A stretch of DNA of 64,000 nt from Nematopogon swammerdamellus (Eukaryota; Arthropoda; Insecta; Lepidoptera; Adelidae), in the NCBI GenBank assembly GCA_946902875.1, contig OX336348.1, forward strand, positions 15,649,741 to 15,713,740, given 5' to 3'. The notes under the pieces are model-generated. The model saw nothing but the letters and a program-made list of their open reading frames with translations, had not been told where the DNA came from and did not search any database. Shown here in pieces: positions 31,384-42,425 of this stretch. The position numbers and the translations under genes were made by a program. Every line of letters begins with the position of its first letter. Positions within the stretch are counted from its first letter, which is position 1.

Positions 31384-32072
31384 ATGACCATCCTCCCTGC
31401 ATAAATTACATTTATAATTTTTGAAACGACAGACGTGTGATTCTTATAACCGCAGACATGGCACTTAACACCAGCATTGGTGCCAAGGGCAACTGGTGCA
31501 GATTCTGTTATCTTGCAGACGCTCTTCTCCAATTCAGATTTTGCACCGAAACGCGCACTCTGTATGCCTTGCGTCTTACTCAAGGCTTGTGCTAGCGTCA
31601 AGGTTTCGATACTCTTCTCGAACAACTTCTCTCGTTCCGGTCCAGGCAACATTCGGAGCACGAACCTGTCGCGCAGAGTCTCATCCAGTTGTGATGTGAA
31701 TCCGCAGTGCAGTGCGAGGCCTCTCACTCTCGCCGCCCACTCTGCTATTCCCTCCCCGGCCTCCTGTGCGGCCTGGTAGAAGTTCCATCTGTCGGCGAAT
31801 CCGCAACGCTTCGGTTTGAAATGTTCGTCGAGCAGCGATGTCAACCGCACAAAAGTAATGGAGTTGATGCTCTCCGGAAGGGCTAGGTCTCGTACCAGCT
31901 TATACGAGTCTTCCGTGAGTGAACTGATCAAGATTGCCTTCCTCTTCTCCGCCGACTTGTCCGACTCTTCATTAATATTGTTGGCCAGGAACCAATGTCG
32001 CAATCTATCCTTATAGACCGGCCACTCCTGACTGCCACAGTCGAACGAGTCTACCTTTCCAACCACCGACAT
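31380..32072 (-). pseudogene. Gag of the Mag-like element
   Basis: The likely start is the ATG at 32072 (MSVVGKVDSFDCGSQEW), 31 bases after the LTR end. It contains a typical gypsy Gag core: WPVYKDRLRHWFLANNI, KRKAILISSLTEDSYKLVRD, FVRLTSLLDEHFKPKR, WAARVRGLALHCGF, LRDRFVLRMLPGPEREKLFE and LTLAQALSKTQGIQSA. It ends in the first zinc knuckle (CHVCGYKNH). About 231 codons. A small frameshift removes the second knuckle from this frame. Confidence 0.9.
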
Positions 32073-32102
32073 TCTAGGTTTTACGGTTCTTCTCGTCGCC
32101 AA

Positions 32103-32209
32103 TGATAAATATGCGGTTGGTGTTTTCCATCTTTGTTGACCCACACCAAAACAATCAACAACACACAATCAGGTTCCAGTGCGCGCGCACTTTACGAACA
32201 TACATATTA
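32103..32209 (-). repeat. 5' LTR of the Mag-like element
   Basis: 107 bp; see the 3' LTR. It is followed on the minus strand by T-TGGCGACGAG, a primer-binding-site-like sequence. Confidence 0.88.
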
Positions 32210-32214
32210 GTTTG

Positions 32215-32885
32215 ATTTAATTAAAATCGATAAAATCCATGCCACCAGAGAGGGCCTCGCAAAATATATCTTGCCCACATCAAATTTAGGTCTTGCCCCG
32301 CCACTGGTTGTGGTAATCGATAATGAGATCAACGACGTGATCGCGGCGCGGAAGCATGATCGGATGCTGGCTATCGTAGGGCAGACTAGAATTGGCGAGT
32401 CTACCACCAACACGAAAAATACCAGTTTCGTCGACGAAGGCGCTGAATGCGGGCGAGAGGATTTCCCCGATTGTGCATTTTTTAATTGTTCCATAAAATT
32501 AACATGTTGAACTGCCTTTATCACGGCCAGTTCAGCGTGATTTAGATGTGCTATTTAGAACTCATTGGACAATTTTTTAATGAATCTATAAATGTAGATT
32601 ACGATTCTAAGGAGCCTCGACCACGAAGAGATGCGGGAGGCGACCGTGACAAGCAGTGGCGGATCAAGTAAGTTCGTAGTAGTGGACATCACATTTATTT
32701 TCATTTCTGGCGGCTCGTCTACGGTGCGCGGGTCAAATTTGTGGACCGGCCATTCACCGAAAGGTAAGTAAGCGAAACTCGGTTCATCAAACCATAGCGA
32801 GTGCGCGATCAGCTGTGCGGGCGTCAAGCCACGCGACAGGCAGTCCACGGGATTGTCTTTGCCAGGTATGTGATAAAAATTATTA
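32215..32885 (-). pseudogene. BEL/Pao Pol fragment (RNase H-integrase linker and integrase N-terminus)
   Basis: The minus strand reads PGKDNPVDCLSRGLTPAQL, LIAHSLWF and EWPVHK, a pattern diagnostic for BEL/Pao between RNase H and integrase. It continues with SSWSRLLRIV, KAVQHVNFMEQLKNAQSGKS, FVDETGIFRVGGRLANSSL and HPIMLPRRDHVVDLIIDYHN (the integrase zinc-binding H2C2 start). At least three frame changes and a stop are present. The Mag-like element inserted at its left end (target duplication at 32210). Confidence 0.85.
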
Positions 32886-33340
32886 GCTGCGATATTATAT
32901 ATCTTGATTAATGATTAATTTTTTTTTTTTTTTTTTTTCCATAAATTTTTTTTTAGATATTTTTTTTTTCATAAATTTTTTTTAAATTTTTTTTTAAGCA
33001 ATCTTACGGCGTGGTTTTTTTCGTCATTGTTCATCATCGCTTACATTTCTAGTTTAGAAAAAGCAAGCTTAGTTATCTGCCGACCCAACATAAAAAACCC
33101 CATGTCGATCTATTGAGAATTCTAAACAAAAAAGGCGATAATGTAAACAAGGGCCGAGCGTGCGAGATACCGTGAGTCGAGTCGAGACGAGACGGGCGTC
33201 AGCGCGGCGCGGACCGCCGCATACCACTGAGGTTGAATTAAAACCGTTGTTTCATATATATTGTTGCTCTACGATCAATACTTTAGGAGCTACATGGTGT
33301 TTAAGTTAACAAGAAGACAAAATATTGACGATTTAAGAAG
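32886..33340. other. No gene recognised
   Basis: A T-rich homopolymer stretch (32915-32990) followed by ordinary non-coding DNA. Confidence 0.4.
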
Positions 33341-33344
33341 TAAA

Positions 33345-33896
33345 AAAATTGGTAAAAAAACTTTTAAGTTAAACGGTTTTATTAAAAATAAAAAACTAGA
33401 AAAAAACAGCTGTACAAAAAACTAGAAAATAATAAGGACACAAGCCTGGGTCTTCTTAAGATTTTACGTCTGGGTAAGAAATCGTGCAATACTAGCGTGC
33501 TGTCTTCTCATGTCGGATGCCAAAGGGCACATTGTGTCGCTGCGTCAGCGGAATAAGTAATAAATTAAGACTTTTAACAGACTAATATAAAAACGTGGGG
33601 CGCATGTTATTTATTACGAATATTATACGCCCCACGTTTTTATATTAGTCTGTTAAAAGTCTCAATTTATTACTTATTCCGCTGACGCAGCGACACAATG
33701 TGCCCTTTGGCATCCGACATGAGAAGACAGCACGCTAGTATTGCACGATTTCTTACCCAGACGTAAAATCTTAAGAAGACCCAGGCTTGTGTCCTTATTA
33801 TTTTCTAGTTTTTTGTACAGCTGTTTTTTTCTAGTTTTTTATTTTTAATAAAACCGTTTAACTTAAAAGTTTTTTTACCAATTTTTTTATTTACTC
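33345..33896. repeat. Fold-back with ~255-bp arms
   Basis: 33345-33597 and 33634-33896 are near-perfect inverted copies around a short AT-rich centre that is itself partly paired by GTGGGGCG/CGCCCCAC (33594/33630). Confidence 0.9.
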
Positions 33897-33999
33897 GTTT
33901 TTAGTTTGATTTTTGGCTCGTATCATTCATTACGTAAACTCGTTATCCTTTCCAACTCTCTCATTGCATCTTTGTTACTCGGTTTCTTACCTGTCAATT

Positions 34000-34310
34000 A
34001 CTCACAATCAAGCTCCTCAATACATAACCCTTCTAAAGACTTTACGCGACTCAATGCAACATACGCTTGACCCTCCTCAAATAGTCTGGAGCCCAAATAC
34101 ACGACAGCACGGTCAACAGTACTGCCCTGCATTTTATGGACAGTGGAGGCCCATGACAAAATTATTGGTAACATCCGTCTCTCAGCTGTTCCATAATTAA
34201 ACTTTGCTGGAAACTGTATGGCTTTAGGATGGATAAGGTGTCCGCCGTCTCTTTCAAAATCAATTTGAACAGATGGTATGTCTGTTTCATACTTTTGCGT
34301 TCGACAAGTA
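34000..34310 (-). pseudogene. PIF1-family helicase C-terminus (Helitron-type)
   Basis: The minus strand reads [37 protein letters not shown], then [20 protein letters not shown] (motif V: T-x-H-K-x-QG-x-T) and [19 protein letters not shown] (motif VI). These are the last motifs of PIF1/Helitron helicases. Everything upstream is replaced by the 130-bp array, and the frame ends ten residues after motif VI. Confidence 0.85.
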
Positions 34311-35600
34311 TGGGACACTCGTCCAAACAAACCAAATGAGCCCAAACTCGAGGGGGTTACTAGTAACGGTTGAAGAGTTCCACTGTACACCTCCTGACTC
34401 CATCATCAGACCCTCGTCACCAAGTGTATTGGTAAAAGTAAGGGACACTCGTCCAAACCAACCCTATGAGCCCAAACTCGAGGGGGTTACTAGTAACGGT
34501 TGAAGAGTTCCACTGTACACCTCCTGACTCCATCATCAGACCCTCGTCACCAAGTGTATTGGTAGAAGTATGGGACACTCGTCCAAACCAACCAAATGAG
34601 CCCAAACTCGAGGGGGTTAATAGTAACGGTTGAAGAGTTCCACTGTACACCTCCTGACTCCATCATCAGACCCTCGTCACCATGTGTATTGGTAGAAGTA
34701 CGGAACACTCGTCCAAACTAACCAAATGAGATCAAACTCGAGGGGGTTACTAGTAACGGTTGAAGAGTTCGACTGTCCACCTCCTGACTCCAACATCAGA
34801 CCCTCGTCACCGAGTGTATTGATAGAAGTATAGGACACTCGTTCAAACAAACCAAATGAGCCCATACTCGAGGGGGTTACTAGTAACGGTTTAAGAGTTC
34901 CACTGTACACCTCCTGATTCCATCATCAGACCCTCGTCACCAAGTGTATTGGTAGAAGTATGGGACACTCGTCCAAACCAACCAAATGAGCCCAAACTTG
35001 AGGGGGTTACTAGTAACGCTTGAAGAGTTCCACTGTACACCTCCTGACTTCATCATCAGACCCTCGTCCCCAAGTATATTGGTAGAACTATGGGACACTC
35101 GTCCAAACCTACAAAATGAGCCCAAACTCGACGGGGTTACTAGTAACGGTTGAAGAGTTCCACTGTACACCTCCTGACTCCATCATCAGACTCTCGTCAC
35201 CAAGTGTATTGGTAGAAGTATGGGACACTCGTCCAAACCAACCAAATGAGCCCAAACTCGAGGGGGTTACTAGTAACGGTTGAAGATTTCCACTGTACAC
35301 CTCCTGACTCCATCATCAGACCCTCGTCACCAAGTGTATTGGTAGAAGTATGGGACACTCTTCCAAACCAACCATATGAGTCCAAACTCGAGGTGGTTAC
35401 TAGTAACGGTTGAAGAGTTCCACTGTCCACCTCCTGACTCCATCATCAGACCCTCGTCACCAAGTGTATTGGTAGAAGTATGGAACACTCGTCCAAACCA
35501 ACCATATGAGCCCAAACTCGAGGGGGTTACTAGTAACGGTTGAAGAGTTCCACTGTCCTCCTCCTGACTCCATCATCAGACCCTCGTTACCAAGTTGAAA
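34305..35600. repeat. 130-bp tandem array (~10 units)
   Basis: The unit has a regular 130-bp period (CCCTCGTCACCAAGTGTATT at about 34412, 34542, 34672 and on to about 35580). One translation is open through several units ([13 protein letters not shown]), but this follows from 130-bp periodicity with few stops, not from coding constraint. Confidence 0.93.
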
Positions 35601-36572
35601 TTATCATAATATTGTATTGTCACGAGAACTCAATGTGTGTGCAAAGTTTCATAAAAATCGGTTCAGTAGAAGTAGTTGAAAAAGTTGTCGCAAGATTTGA
35701 AACAAAGATAGTAACAAACAAACAAATATACGGAGTCAAGCTAAATAAAACCGTTTAATTAATAATTAATAATAATAATAAAAACGAAATGGGTGAGGCC
35801 ACCAGGATCCCCTAGAAGGATCTCCCAGGGGATCCTGGTGAACTCATCGGTTCATCAGGATCCCCCAAACCCGAATATGCAATGTTAAGGCTCATTCACA
35901 TAGTGCCAAAATATAACATACATATAAGTATATATGTCGCAGTATTATCATAAGATTAGTAAAATTATGATTTTACTAATTGTGGTTAATAAGATTGTAT
36001 TTCTGAGGAGCGCGCGGGGCGGGCGGGAGATGAGCTTGCAGTGATTGGCCGATATCGCGTGGAGCCATGTCGTCCCCCCTTCCATCCCATTCTCCCGCGC
36101 ACACGCACACGTGCGCTCGCCGTCAGTCTCTTCGTTTTGCGGAAATAAACAGTATTGTTTTACGTTTGGTGATAGCGTGCGTAACAAACATACAGTAATG
36201 TATCTAAATATTATGTAATAAATAGTTTGACACATTTTAACTTAGTTATTTTTTATTTATTAACTGGGTATGGGTCCGTGCTCCACCTAGGTTCTCCACC
36301 TGGGTGAAGCATGGGATACTTACAATGTATATGCTATGGCCATGCTCCAACTACCATTAAGACAGTCGTGTGCAAGAGTGGAATTTAGTGGCTCCACAGG
36401 GAAAACTATAAATCAAACACTGATTTCTAAGAGAGGTAATAATATTATACTTAACATATTTACTGTCACTTACATGTGACATAAATATTATGCGCCCTTC
36501 ACCGTTCTCTTTCATCGTCAATAAAAAAATCATAATAAACTGGGAACGGTTCTAAAGTACCAGGGCAGCAGA
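35601..36572. other. No gene recognised; LINE-like tail and hairpin
   Basis: 35610-35760 resembles an RTE-type LINE 3' tail (CAAAGTTTCATAAAAATCGG, then AAACAAACAAA). 35800-35840 is a perfect hairpin listed separately. 35870-36570 has nothing recognisable. Confidence 0.45.
35791..35868. repeat. Hairpin-bearing short repeat, copy 1
   Basis: Arms CACCAGGATCCCC (35800-35812) and GGGGATCCTGGTG (35828-35840), followed by AACTCATCGGTTCATCAGG. It is almost identical to 39275-39350. Confidence 0.9.
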
Positions 36573-36702
36573 AATTGAAAGGAGGTTTCCATAATTTTAT
36601 ATAAGTTAATCGATATTATTATTATAATAGCGATTAACCATTGACTTTTAGGTTATTTCTATGCGATTAACTTATATAAAATTAAGGAAACCTCCTTTCA
36701 AT
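36573..36702. repeat. Short fold-back, ~40-bp arms
   Basis: ATTGAAAGGAGGTTTCC (36575) pairs with GGAAACCTCCTTTCAAT (36686-36702), and the adjacent TTATATAAGTTAATCG text pairs as well. Confidence 0.85.
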
Positions 36703-36717
36703 TTTTTTTTTTTTTTT

Positions 36718-36766
36718 TATTGAAACTGACACGGTTGGCTACATCACCTACAACATCCTACATCAC
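36718..36766 (-). mobile_element. SINE tail fragment
   Basis: The minus strand matches the SINE end GATGTAGCCAACCGTGTCAG followed by poly(A). It abuts a truncated composite element at 36766. Confidence 0.75.
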
Positions 36767-38160
36767 CTACGGCATTTCAATTTAATTATAACGTTATTAA
36801 TGTGAAACTGCCAGAAGACTTCAATAAAACTAAATAAACAGGAAAATCAAAAGACTGCTCTTACCCAATAAGACGATGATAGCAACGTCCGAAGGGAAGC
36901 ACTGCCATGGCGCCCAAATATCTTGTTTCTTACTTTTTAGTTTATTTTATTTATGGTAAAGGTTTTGAAACTTTTTTTTGTTTTTTTAATTATAGTTACT
37001 TTTTTCCATAGTCGGGTAACAGTTTTTTAAACTTAATTTTTTATTTCATTCTTTTTAGTAATATTACATAAATATAACTTCTCGAATAAGTAAGTAACTA
37101 TGGGCGAGGCCGAAGGCCGAGCTGCGTTCAGGAAGACGAAAAACCTTCTCGAAGACAGTAAGTAACTATGGGCGAGGCCGAAGGCCGAGCTGCGTTCAGG
37201 AAGACGATAAACCTTCTCGAAGACAGTAAGTAACTATGGGTGAGGCCGAAGGCCGAGCTGCGTTCAGGAAGACGATAAACCTTCTCGAAGAGAGTAAGTA
37301 ACTATGGGCGAGGCCGAAGGCCGAGCTGCGTTCAAGAAGACGATAAACCTTCTCGAAGACAGTAAGTAACTATGGGCGAGGCCGAAGGCCGAGCTGCGTT
37401 CAGGAAGTCGATAAACCTTCTCGAAGACAGTAATTAACTATGGGCGAGGCCGAAGGCCGAGCTGCGTTCAGGAAAACGAATAACCTTGTCGAAGACAGTA
37501 AGTAACTATGGGCGAGGCTGAAGGCCGAGCTGCGTTCAGGAAGACGATAAACCTGATCGAAGACAGTAAGTAACTAGGAGCGAGGCCGAAGGCCGAGCTG
37601 CGTTCAGGAAGTCGATAAACCTTCTCGAAGGCAGTAAGTAACCTATGGGCGAGGCCAAAAGCCGAGCTGCGTTCAGGTAGACAAATAACCTTCTCGAAGA
37701 CAGTAAGTAACTATGGGCGAGGCCGAAGGCCGAGCTGCGTTCAAGAAGACGATAAACCTTCTCGAAGACTTTATCCTATTCTATCCTATCCTATCCTATC
37801 CTACCCTATCCTATCCTATCCTATCCTATCCTATCCTATCCTATCCTATCCTATCCTATCCTATCCTATCCTATCCTATCCTATCCTATCCTATCCTATC
37901 CTATCCTATCCTATCCTATCCTATCCTATCCTATCCTATCCTATCCTATCCTATCCTATCCTATCCTATCCTATCCTATCCTATCCTATCCTATCCTATC
38001 CTATCCTATCCTATCCTATCCTATCCTATCCTATCCTATCCTATCCTATCCTATCCTATGCTATCCTATCCTATCCTATCCTATCCTATCCTATCCTATG
38101 CTATGCTATGCTATCCTATCCTATGCTATCCTATCCTATCCTATCCTATCCTATCCATAG
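36766..38160 (+). mobile_element. Composite element, truncated and rearranged copy C
   Basis: One fold-back arm (36766-37040), the 68-bp satellite (37085-37770) and a TCCTA array (37772-38155) occur in the same order as in copy A. The other fold-back arm is missing. Confidence 0.85.
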
Positions 38161-38171
38161 GGAATGGGGAC

Positions 38172-38810
38172 CATCTAATGAATCACTGAGTCATTAGGGA
38201 CCCATATAATGAAACCCCACCGAGTGGGGTATCATTGTCAAGAGCTTCTAAAGGCGATTTCAAAAATATAAGACACCTTAATGGTTTAAACCAAAATGAA
38301 TGAAATAAAAAATTATAAGCCCAACCGTGGTTCGGATTCCACGTAAAACTGTAGGTCCCTTCAGATTCAAATTCAGATATTTATTTTGCCATATTTATTA
38401 TTCCCTTCTTACCTTATAGGATAGGATAGGATAGGATAGGATAGGTGAGGATAGGATAGGATAGGATAGCATAGGATAGCATAGGATAGGATAGGATAGG
38501 ATAGGATAGGATAGGATAGCATAGGATAGGATAGCATAGCATAGCATAGCATAGCATAGCATAGCATAGCATAGCATAGCATAGCATAGCATAGCATAGC
38601 ATAGCATAGCATAGCATAGCATAGCATAGCATAGCATAGCATAGCATAGCATAGCATAGCATAGCATAGCATAGCATAGCATAGCATAGCATAGCATAGC
38701 ATAGCATAGCATAGCATAGCATAGCATAGCATAGCATAGCATAGCATAGCATAGCATAGCATAGCATAGCATAGCATAGCATAGCATAGCATAGCATAGC
38801 ATAGCTCAAC
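38172..38810. mobile_element. Unique segment and AGGAT/AGCAT array of the composite element
   Basis: 38205-38400 repeats the unique part seen at 29950-30140 and 61540-61740 (CCCCACCGAGTGGGG; and CGGATTCCACGTAAAACTG, which is shared with the SINE). 38416-38805 is the AGGAT then AGCAT array. Together with 36766-38160 it makes a head-to-head arrangement of two pentanucleotide arrays. Confidence 0.85.
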
Positions 38811-39274
38811 TATGAGAAGCCGTGGTGAAAAATTTTGAACCAAAAAAAATTTTGGTTGGATGGCGATTTTGAACGTGTTTTTAGTTGTACCTAGAAAATG
38901 AGTTTCATCCAAATCGGACGAAAAATGACGGAGAATCGGTAAAACCGGTTTTTTTTTCGATTTTAATTTTTTACCGGTATCGGAAAAGATGGCCAGAGAC
39001 TATAAAAGCAATGTCCCATGTAAATTTACCTACAACTCTCTAGAACAACTCATAGCTCTATCTCTTCACACTTGCGAGATCAATCATGGCAATGAGCGCC
39101 CGACGGGCGCCCCCAATCAGATAGGCCTGCGGCGCTCCGCCCGCCCACACCGCTCTGCGCCGCGCCGCATCGCACCGCTCCGCGCCGCGCCGCACTATGG
39201 GGCTTCTTGTATGGAAGCGCGGAAAAAAGTCCATAACTTCTAAAGTATTTGAGATATTCAAATTTTTTTTTCGG
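38811..39274. other. No gene recognised
   Basis: It contains a CGCCGCGCCG-rich patch (39120-39200). An open frame over it matches nothing. Confidence 0.4.
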
Positions 39275-39350
39275 TTGAGGCCACCAGGATCCCCTAGAAG
39301 GATCCCCCAGGGGATCCTGGTGAACTCATCGGTTCATCAGGATCCCCTAT
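39275..39350. repeat. Hairpin-bearing short repeat, copy 2
   Basis: Same 13-bp stem as copy 1 (39282-39294 with 39310-39322) and the same 3' text AACTCATCGGTTCATCAGG. Confidence 0.9.
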
Positions 39351-39431
39351 AGGTAAAAGTAAGTTAAGTCGCTTTCACATTGAATATTTTTATAAATACG
39401 TAATGTCTCAGAGAAAATAAGAACCTTTTTT

Positions 39432-41700
39432 ACCCGACTATGGCAGAGCCAAAAAGGAGGGTAATGTGGTTGGCAGTCTATGTGGCTGGGTATGTACGGA
39501 TGTTCCACCGTAACTGCTAAACTACTCATTCGATTTTGATGATCGTGGTGTCAATCGATTTGTTATGATGGTCCCCATATATTGGACGCTTCATATCAGT
39601 CAGTCCATCAACCATCAACTCATCTAATGATTCATTATATGGGTTTCATTAGATGGGGGATATTTGTCTACCTGAACGTAGCTCGGCCTTCGGCCTAGCC
39701 CATAGTTACTTACTCTCTTCGAGCAGGTTTATCGTCTTCCTGAACGCAGCTCGGCCTTCGGCCTCGCCCATAGTTACTTACTGTCTTCGAGAAGGTTATT
39801 CGTCTTCCTGAACGCAGCTCGGCCTTCGGCCTCGACCATAGTTAATTACTGTCTTCGAGAAGGTTTATCGACTTCCTGAACGCAGCTCGGCCTTCGGCCT
39901 CGCCCATAGTTACTTACTGTCTTCGAGAAGGTTTATCGTATTATTGAACGCAGCTCGGCCTTCGGCCTCGCCCATAGTTACTTACTCTCTTCGAGAAGGT
40001 TTATCGTCTTCCTGAACGCAGCTCGGCCTTCGGCCTCACCCATAGTTACTTACTGTCTTCGAGAAGGTTTATCGTCTTCCTGAACGCAGCTCGGCCTTCG
40101 GCCTCGCCCATAGTTACTTACTGTCTTCGAGAAGGTTTATAGTCTTCTTGAACGCAGCTCGGCCTTCGGCCTCGCCCATGGTTACTTACTGTCTTCGAGA
40201 AGGTTTATCGTCTTCCTGAACGCAGCTCGGCCTTCGACCTCGCCCATAGTTACTTACTGTCTTCGAGAACGTTTGTCGTCTTCTTGAACGCAGCTCGGCC
40301 TTCGGCCTCGCCCATAGTTACTTACTGTCTTCGAGAAGGTTTATCGTCTTCTTGAACGCAGCTCGGCCTTCGGCCTCGCCCATGGTTACTTACTGTCTTC
40401 GAGAAGGTTTATCGTCTTCCTGAACGCAGCTCGGCCTTCGGCCTCGCCCACAGTTACTTACTCTCTTCGAGAAGGTTATTCGTCTTCCTGAACGCAGCTC
40501 GGCCTTCGGCCTCACCCATAGTTACTTACTGTCTTCGAGAAGGTTTATGGTATTCTTAACCGCAGCTCGGCCTTCGGCCTCGCCCTCAGTTACTTACTTA
40601 TTCGAGGAGTTTTATTTATGTAATATTACTAAAAATAATGAAATAAAAAATAAAGTTTAAAAAACTGTAACCCGACTATGGAAAAAAGGAACTATTATTA
40701 AAAAAACTAAAAAAGTTTCAAAACCTTTACCATAAATAAAATAAACTAAAAAGTAAGAAACAAGACATTTGGGAGCCATGGCAGTGCTTCCTTCGGACGT
40801 TGCTATCATCGTCTTATTGGGTAAGAGCAGTCTTTTGATTTTCCTGTTTATTTAGTTTTATTGAAGTCTTCTGGCAGTTTCACATTAATAACGTTATAAT
40901 TAAATTGAAATGCCGTAGTCGTGCGTTGTCAGCTATAAAAAAAATTATCTACTTAACTTTAAATATACGAAAATACTTTTCTTTAGGTTTCCGTATCCCG
41001 TACGGATTATATTTAATATTATATTTAAGCCTACTCCGTCTGTCTGTCTGTCCGTCCGTCTGTCCGTCCTACTGCTGTATCTTTGGAACCGTAATAGGTA
41101 GACAGTTGAAATTTTTACAGAATTATGTGTTATTTATCTACTACTACTGAGTAACTCTAATGAATAAATGAAAGGTTATAGGATTATATTATTGTGGCCG
41201 ATTGCTGTTGTATGAGTCGAGGCAAAATATTATCTTTACCTCCCTCCCTCATTCCCTCTTCCCCTCCATCACTCCCTCACTCCCTCACTCCCTCTCTTCC
41301 CCTTCCTCAGCATGATCGCAAAATTAACAACGAGATGCCGTCAATCAAGCATAATTTTTTTTATAGCTGACAACGCACGACTACGGCATTTCAATTTAAT
41401 TATAACGTTATTAATGTGAAACTGCCAGAAGACTTCAATAAAACTAAATAAACAGGAAAATCAAAAGACTGCTCTTACCCAATAAGACGATGATAGCAAC
41501 GTCCGAAGGAAGCACTGCCATGGCTCCCAAATGTCTTGTTTCTTACTTTTTAGTTTATTTTATTTATGGTAAAGGTTTTGAAACTTTTTTAGTTTTTTTA
41601 ATAATAGTTCCTTTTTTCCATAGTCGGGTTACAGTTTTTTAAACTTTATTTTTTTTAATAATAGTTCCTTTTTTCCATAGTCGGGTTACAGTTTTTTAAA
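39432..41700 (+). mobile_element. Composite element, rearranged copy D
   Basis: The terminus ACCCGACTATGGCAGAGCC (39432) is followed by a deletion that brings the satellite close (39665-40610). Then comes the fold-back (arms 40636-40945 and 41365-41660) and a doubled end (41630-41700). From 39665 to about 41000 it is almost base-for-base the same as 62640-64000. Confidence 0.85.
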
Positions 41701-41711
41701 CTTTATTTTTT

Positions 41712-42120
41712 TGGTTTCCACATACTGTTTCAAGTTCTTGAAATGAATCAGCGTGCCTTCTTTTAGATATTTTTCAAAAATTATCAAATTGTTTTCGAAG
41801 CACATTATCTCTTCCAACATTGCATAAGCGGGGATCCCTTTCCTTGCAACTTTATATTCAGTTCATTTAGTTGCGTTGATAAGTCTACCATAAAATAAAA
41901 TTTTGCAACCATGTGTTATCTTCGAGTTCAGGGTGATGAATGTCCTGTTCATTAAGAAATGTTTTGATTTCATTCAAGCATGCTGCAAATCTCTTCAAGA
42001 CATTTCCTCTCGAAAGCCAACGTACTTTAATATGCATAAGTCGGTGTACTCACTATTCATTTCATCCAGAAATTCTTTGAACTGGCGATGTGTAAGTGCC
42101 TATGCGACAATGCTGTTGGT
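41712..42120 (-). pseudogene. hAT transposase fragment (ZBED/GTF2IRD2-like)
   Basis: On the minus strand, across several frames: HRQFKEFLDEMNSEYTDL, WLSRGNVLKRFAACLNEIKT, FLNEQDIHHPELEDNTWL, LSTQLNELNIKLQGKG, and CFENNLIIFEKYLKEGTLIH with FKNLKQYV. This order is typical of the middle of Charlie/ZBED5-like hAT transposases. At least three frame changes; no intact catalytic set. The composite element adjoins its end. Confidence 0.75.
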
Positions 42121-42159
42121 AATCTTAACGACTTATGAGTGGAGCAGACGAAGAGTCGA

Positions 42160-42216
42160 ACTTTTGGGGCAAAGAGCCGCATGCGGCTCGCGAGCCGCAG
42201 GTTCCCGACCCATGGT
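42160..42216 (-). mobile_element. hAT element terminus
   Basis: GCGGCTCGCGAGCCGC with a neighbouring CATGCGGCTCTTTG on the minus strand, followed by GGGAACC, is a typical end of this hAT group, consistent with the transposase fragment next to it. Confidence 0.6.
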
Positions 42217-42217
42217 C

Positions 42218-42425
42218 TAGCCCGTTAATACGACGCTTGAAGACAGTATGCTGTCGACTCGAAGCTTTAGGTAATATAATGCCGGCCGTTAGAGCCCACG
42301 TTTCACATCCGTATACGTCATCGCCGGGAGTACACACTGGTCATATATCCTGGTCTCGAGACTCTGCGGCAGTTTAGAATTAATGTTCCGAAGGCAGCCC
42401 AACCCAGTTGAATGCGTCTCTCTAC
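42218..42425 (-). pseudogene. LINE fragments (RTE-type RT end and another LINE tail)
   Basis: The minus strand gives RRIQLGWAAFG and, after a frame change, YGCETWALTAGI, the usual text after the RT catalytic core in RTE-type LINEs. Next to it is VFKRRINGLD, shared with the LINE at 51400-51430. Confidence 0.55.

Larger units (their letters stand above)
23942..32209 (-). mobile_element. Mag-like Ty3/gypsy LTR retrotransposon, whole but broken and nested
   Basis: Direct repeats of 107-109 bp at 32103-32209 (5' LTR) and 23942-24050 (3' LTR) are flanked by GTTTG on both sides (23937-23941 and 32210-32214), an exact 5-bp target duplication. After the 5' LTR the minus strand reads T then TGGCGAC, a primer-binding-site-like start. 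In minus-strand order there follow Gag, protease, RT, RNase H, the integrase zinc region and the Pol C-terminus. Very short LTRs are typical of the Mag lineage. Inserted material: 24233-24840, about 25735-26650 and 26867-30371. No clear polypurine tract was seen. Confidence 0.88.

Noticed and set aside
31380..31420. Programmed Gag-Pol frameshift
   Set aside because: The change of frame falls within the zinc-knuckle pair, and another frame change lies before RT, so mutation is the simpler reading.
34417..35515. Repeated open frames of about 77 codons on the minus strand
   Set aside because: They follow from the 130-bp tandem repeat; each ends and restarts at the same repeat position and shows no protein-like constraint.
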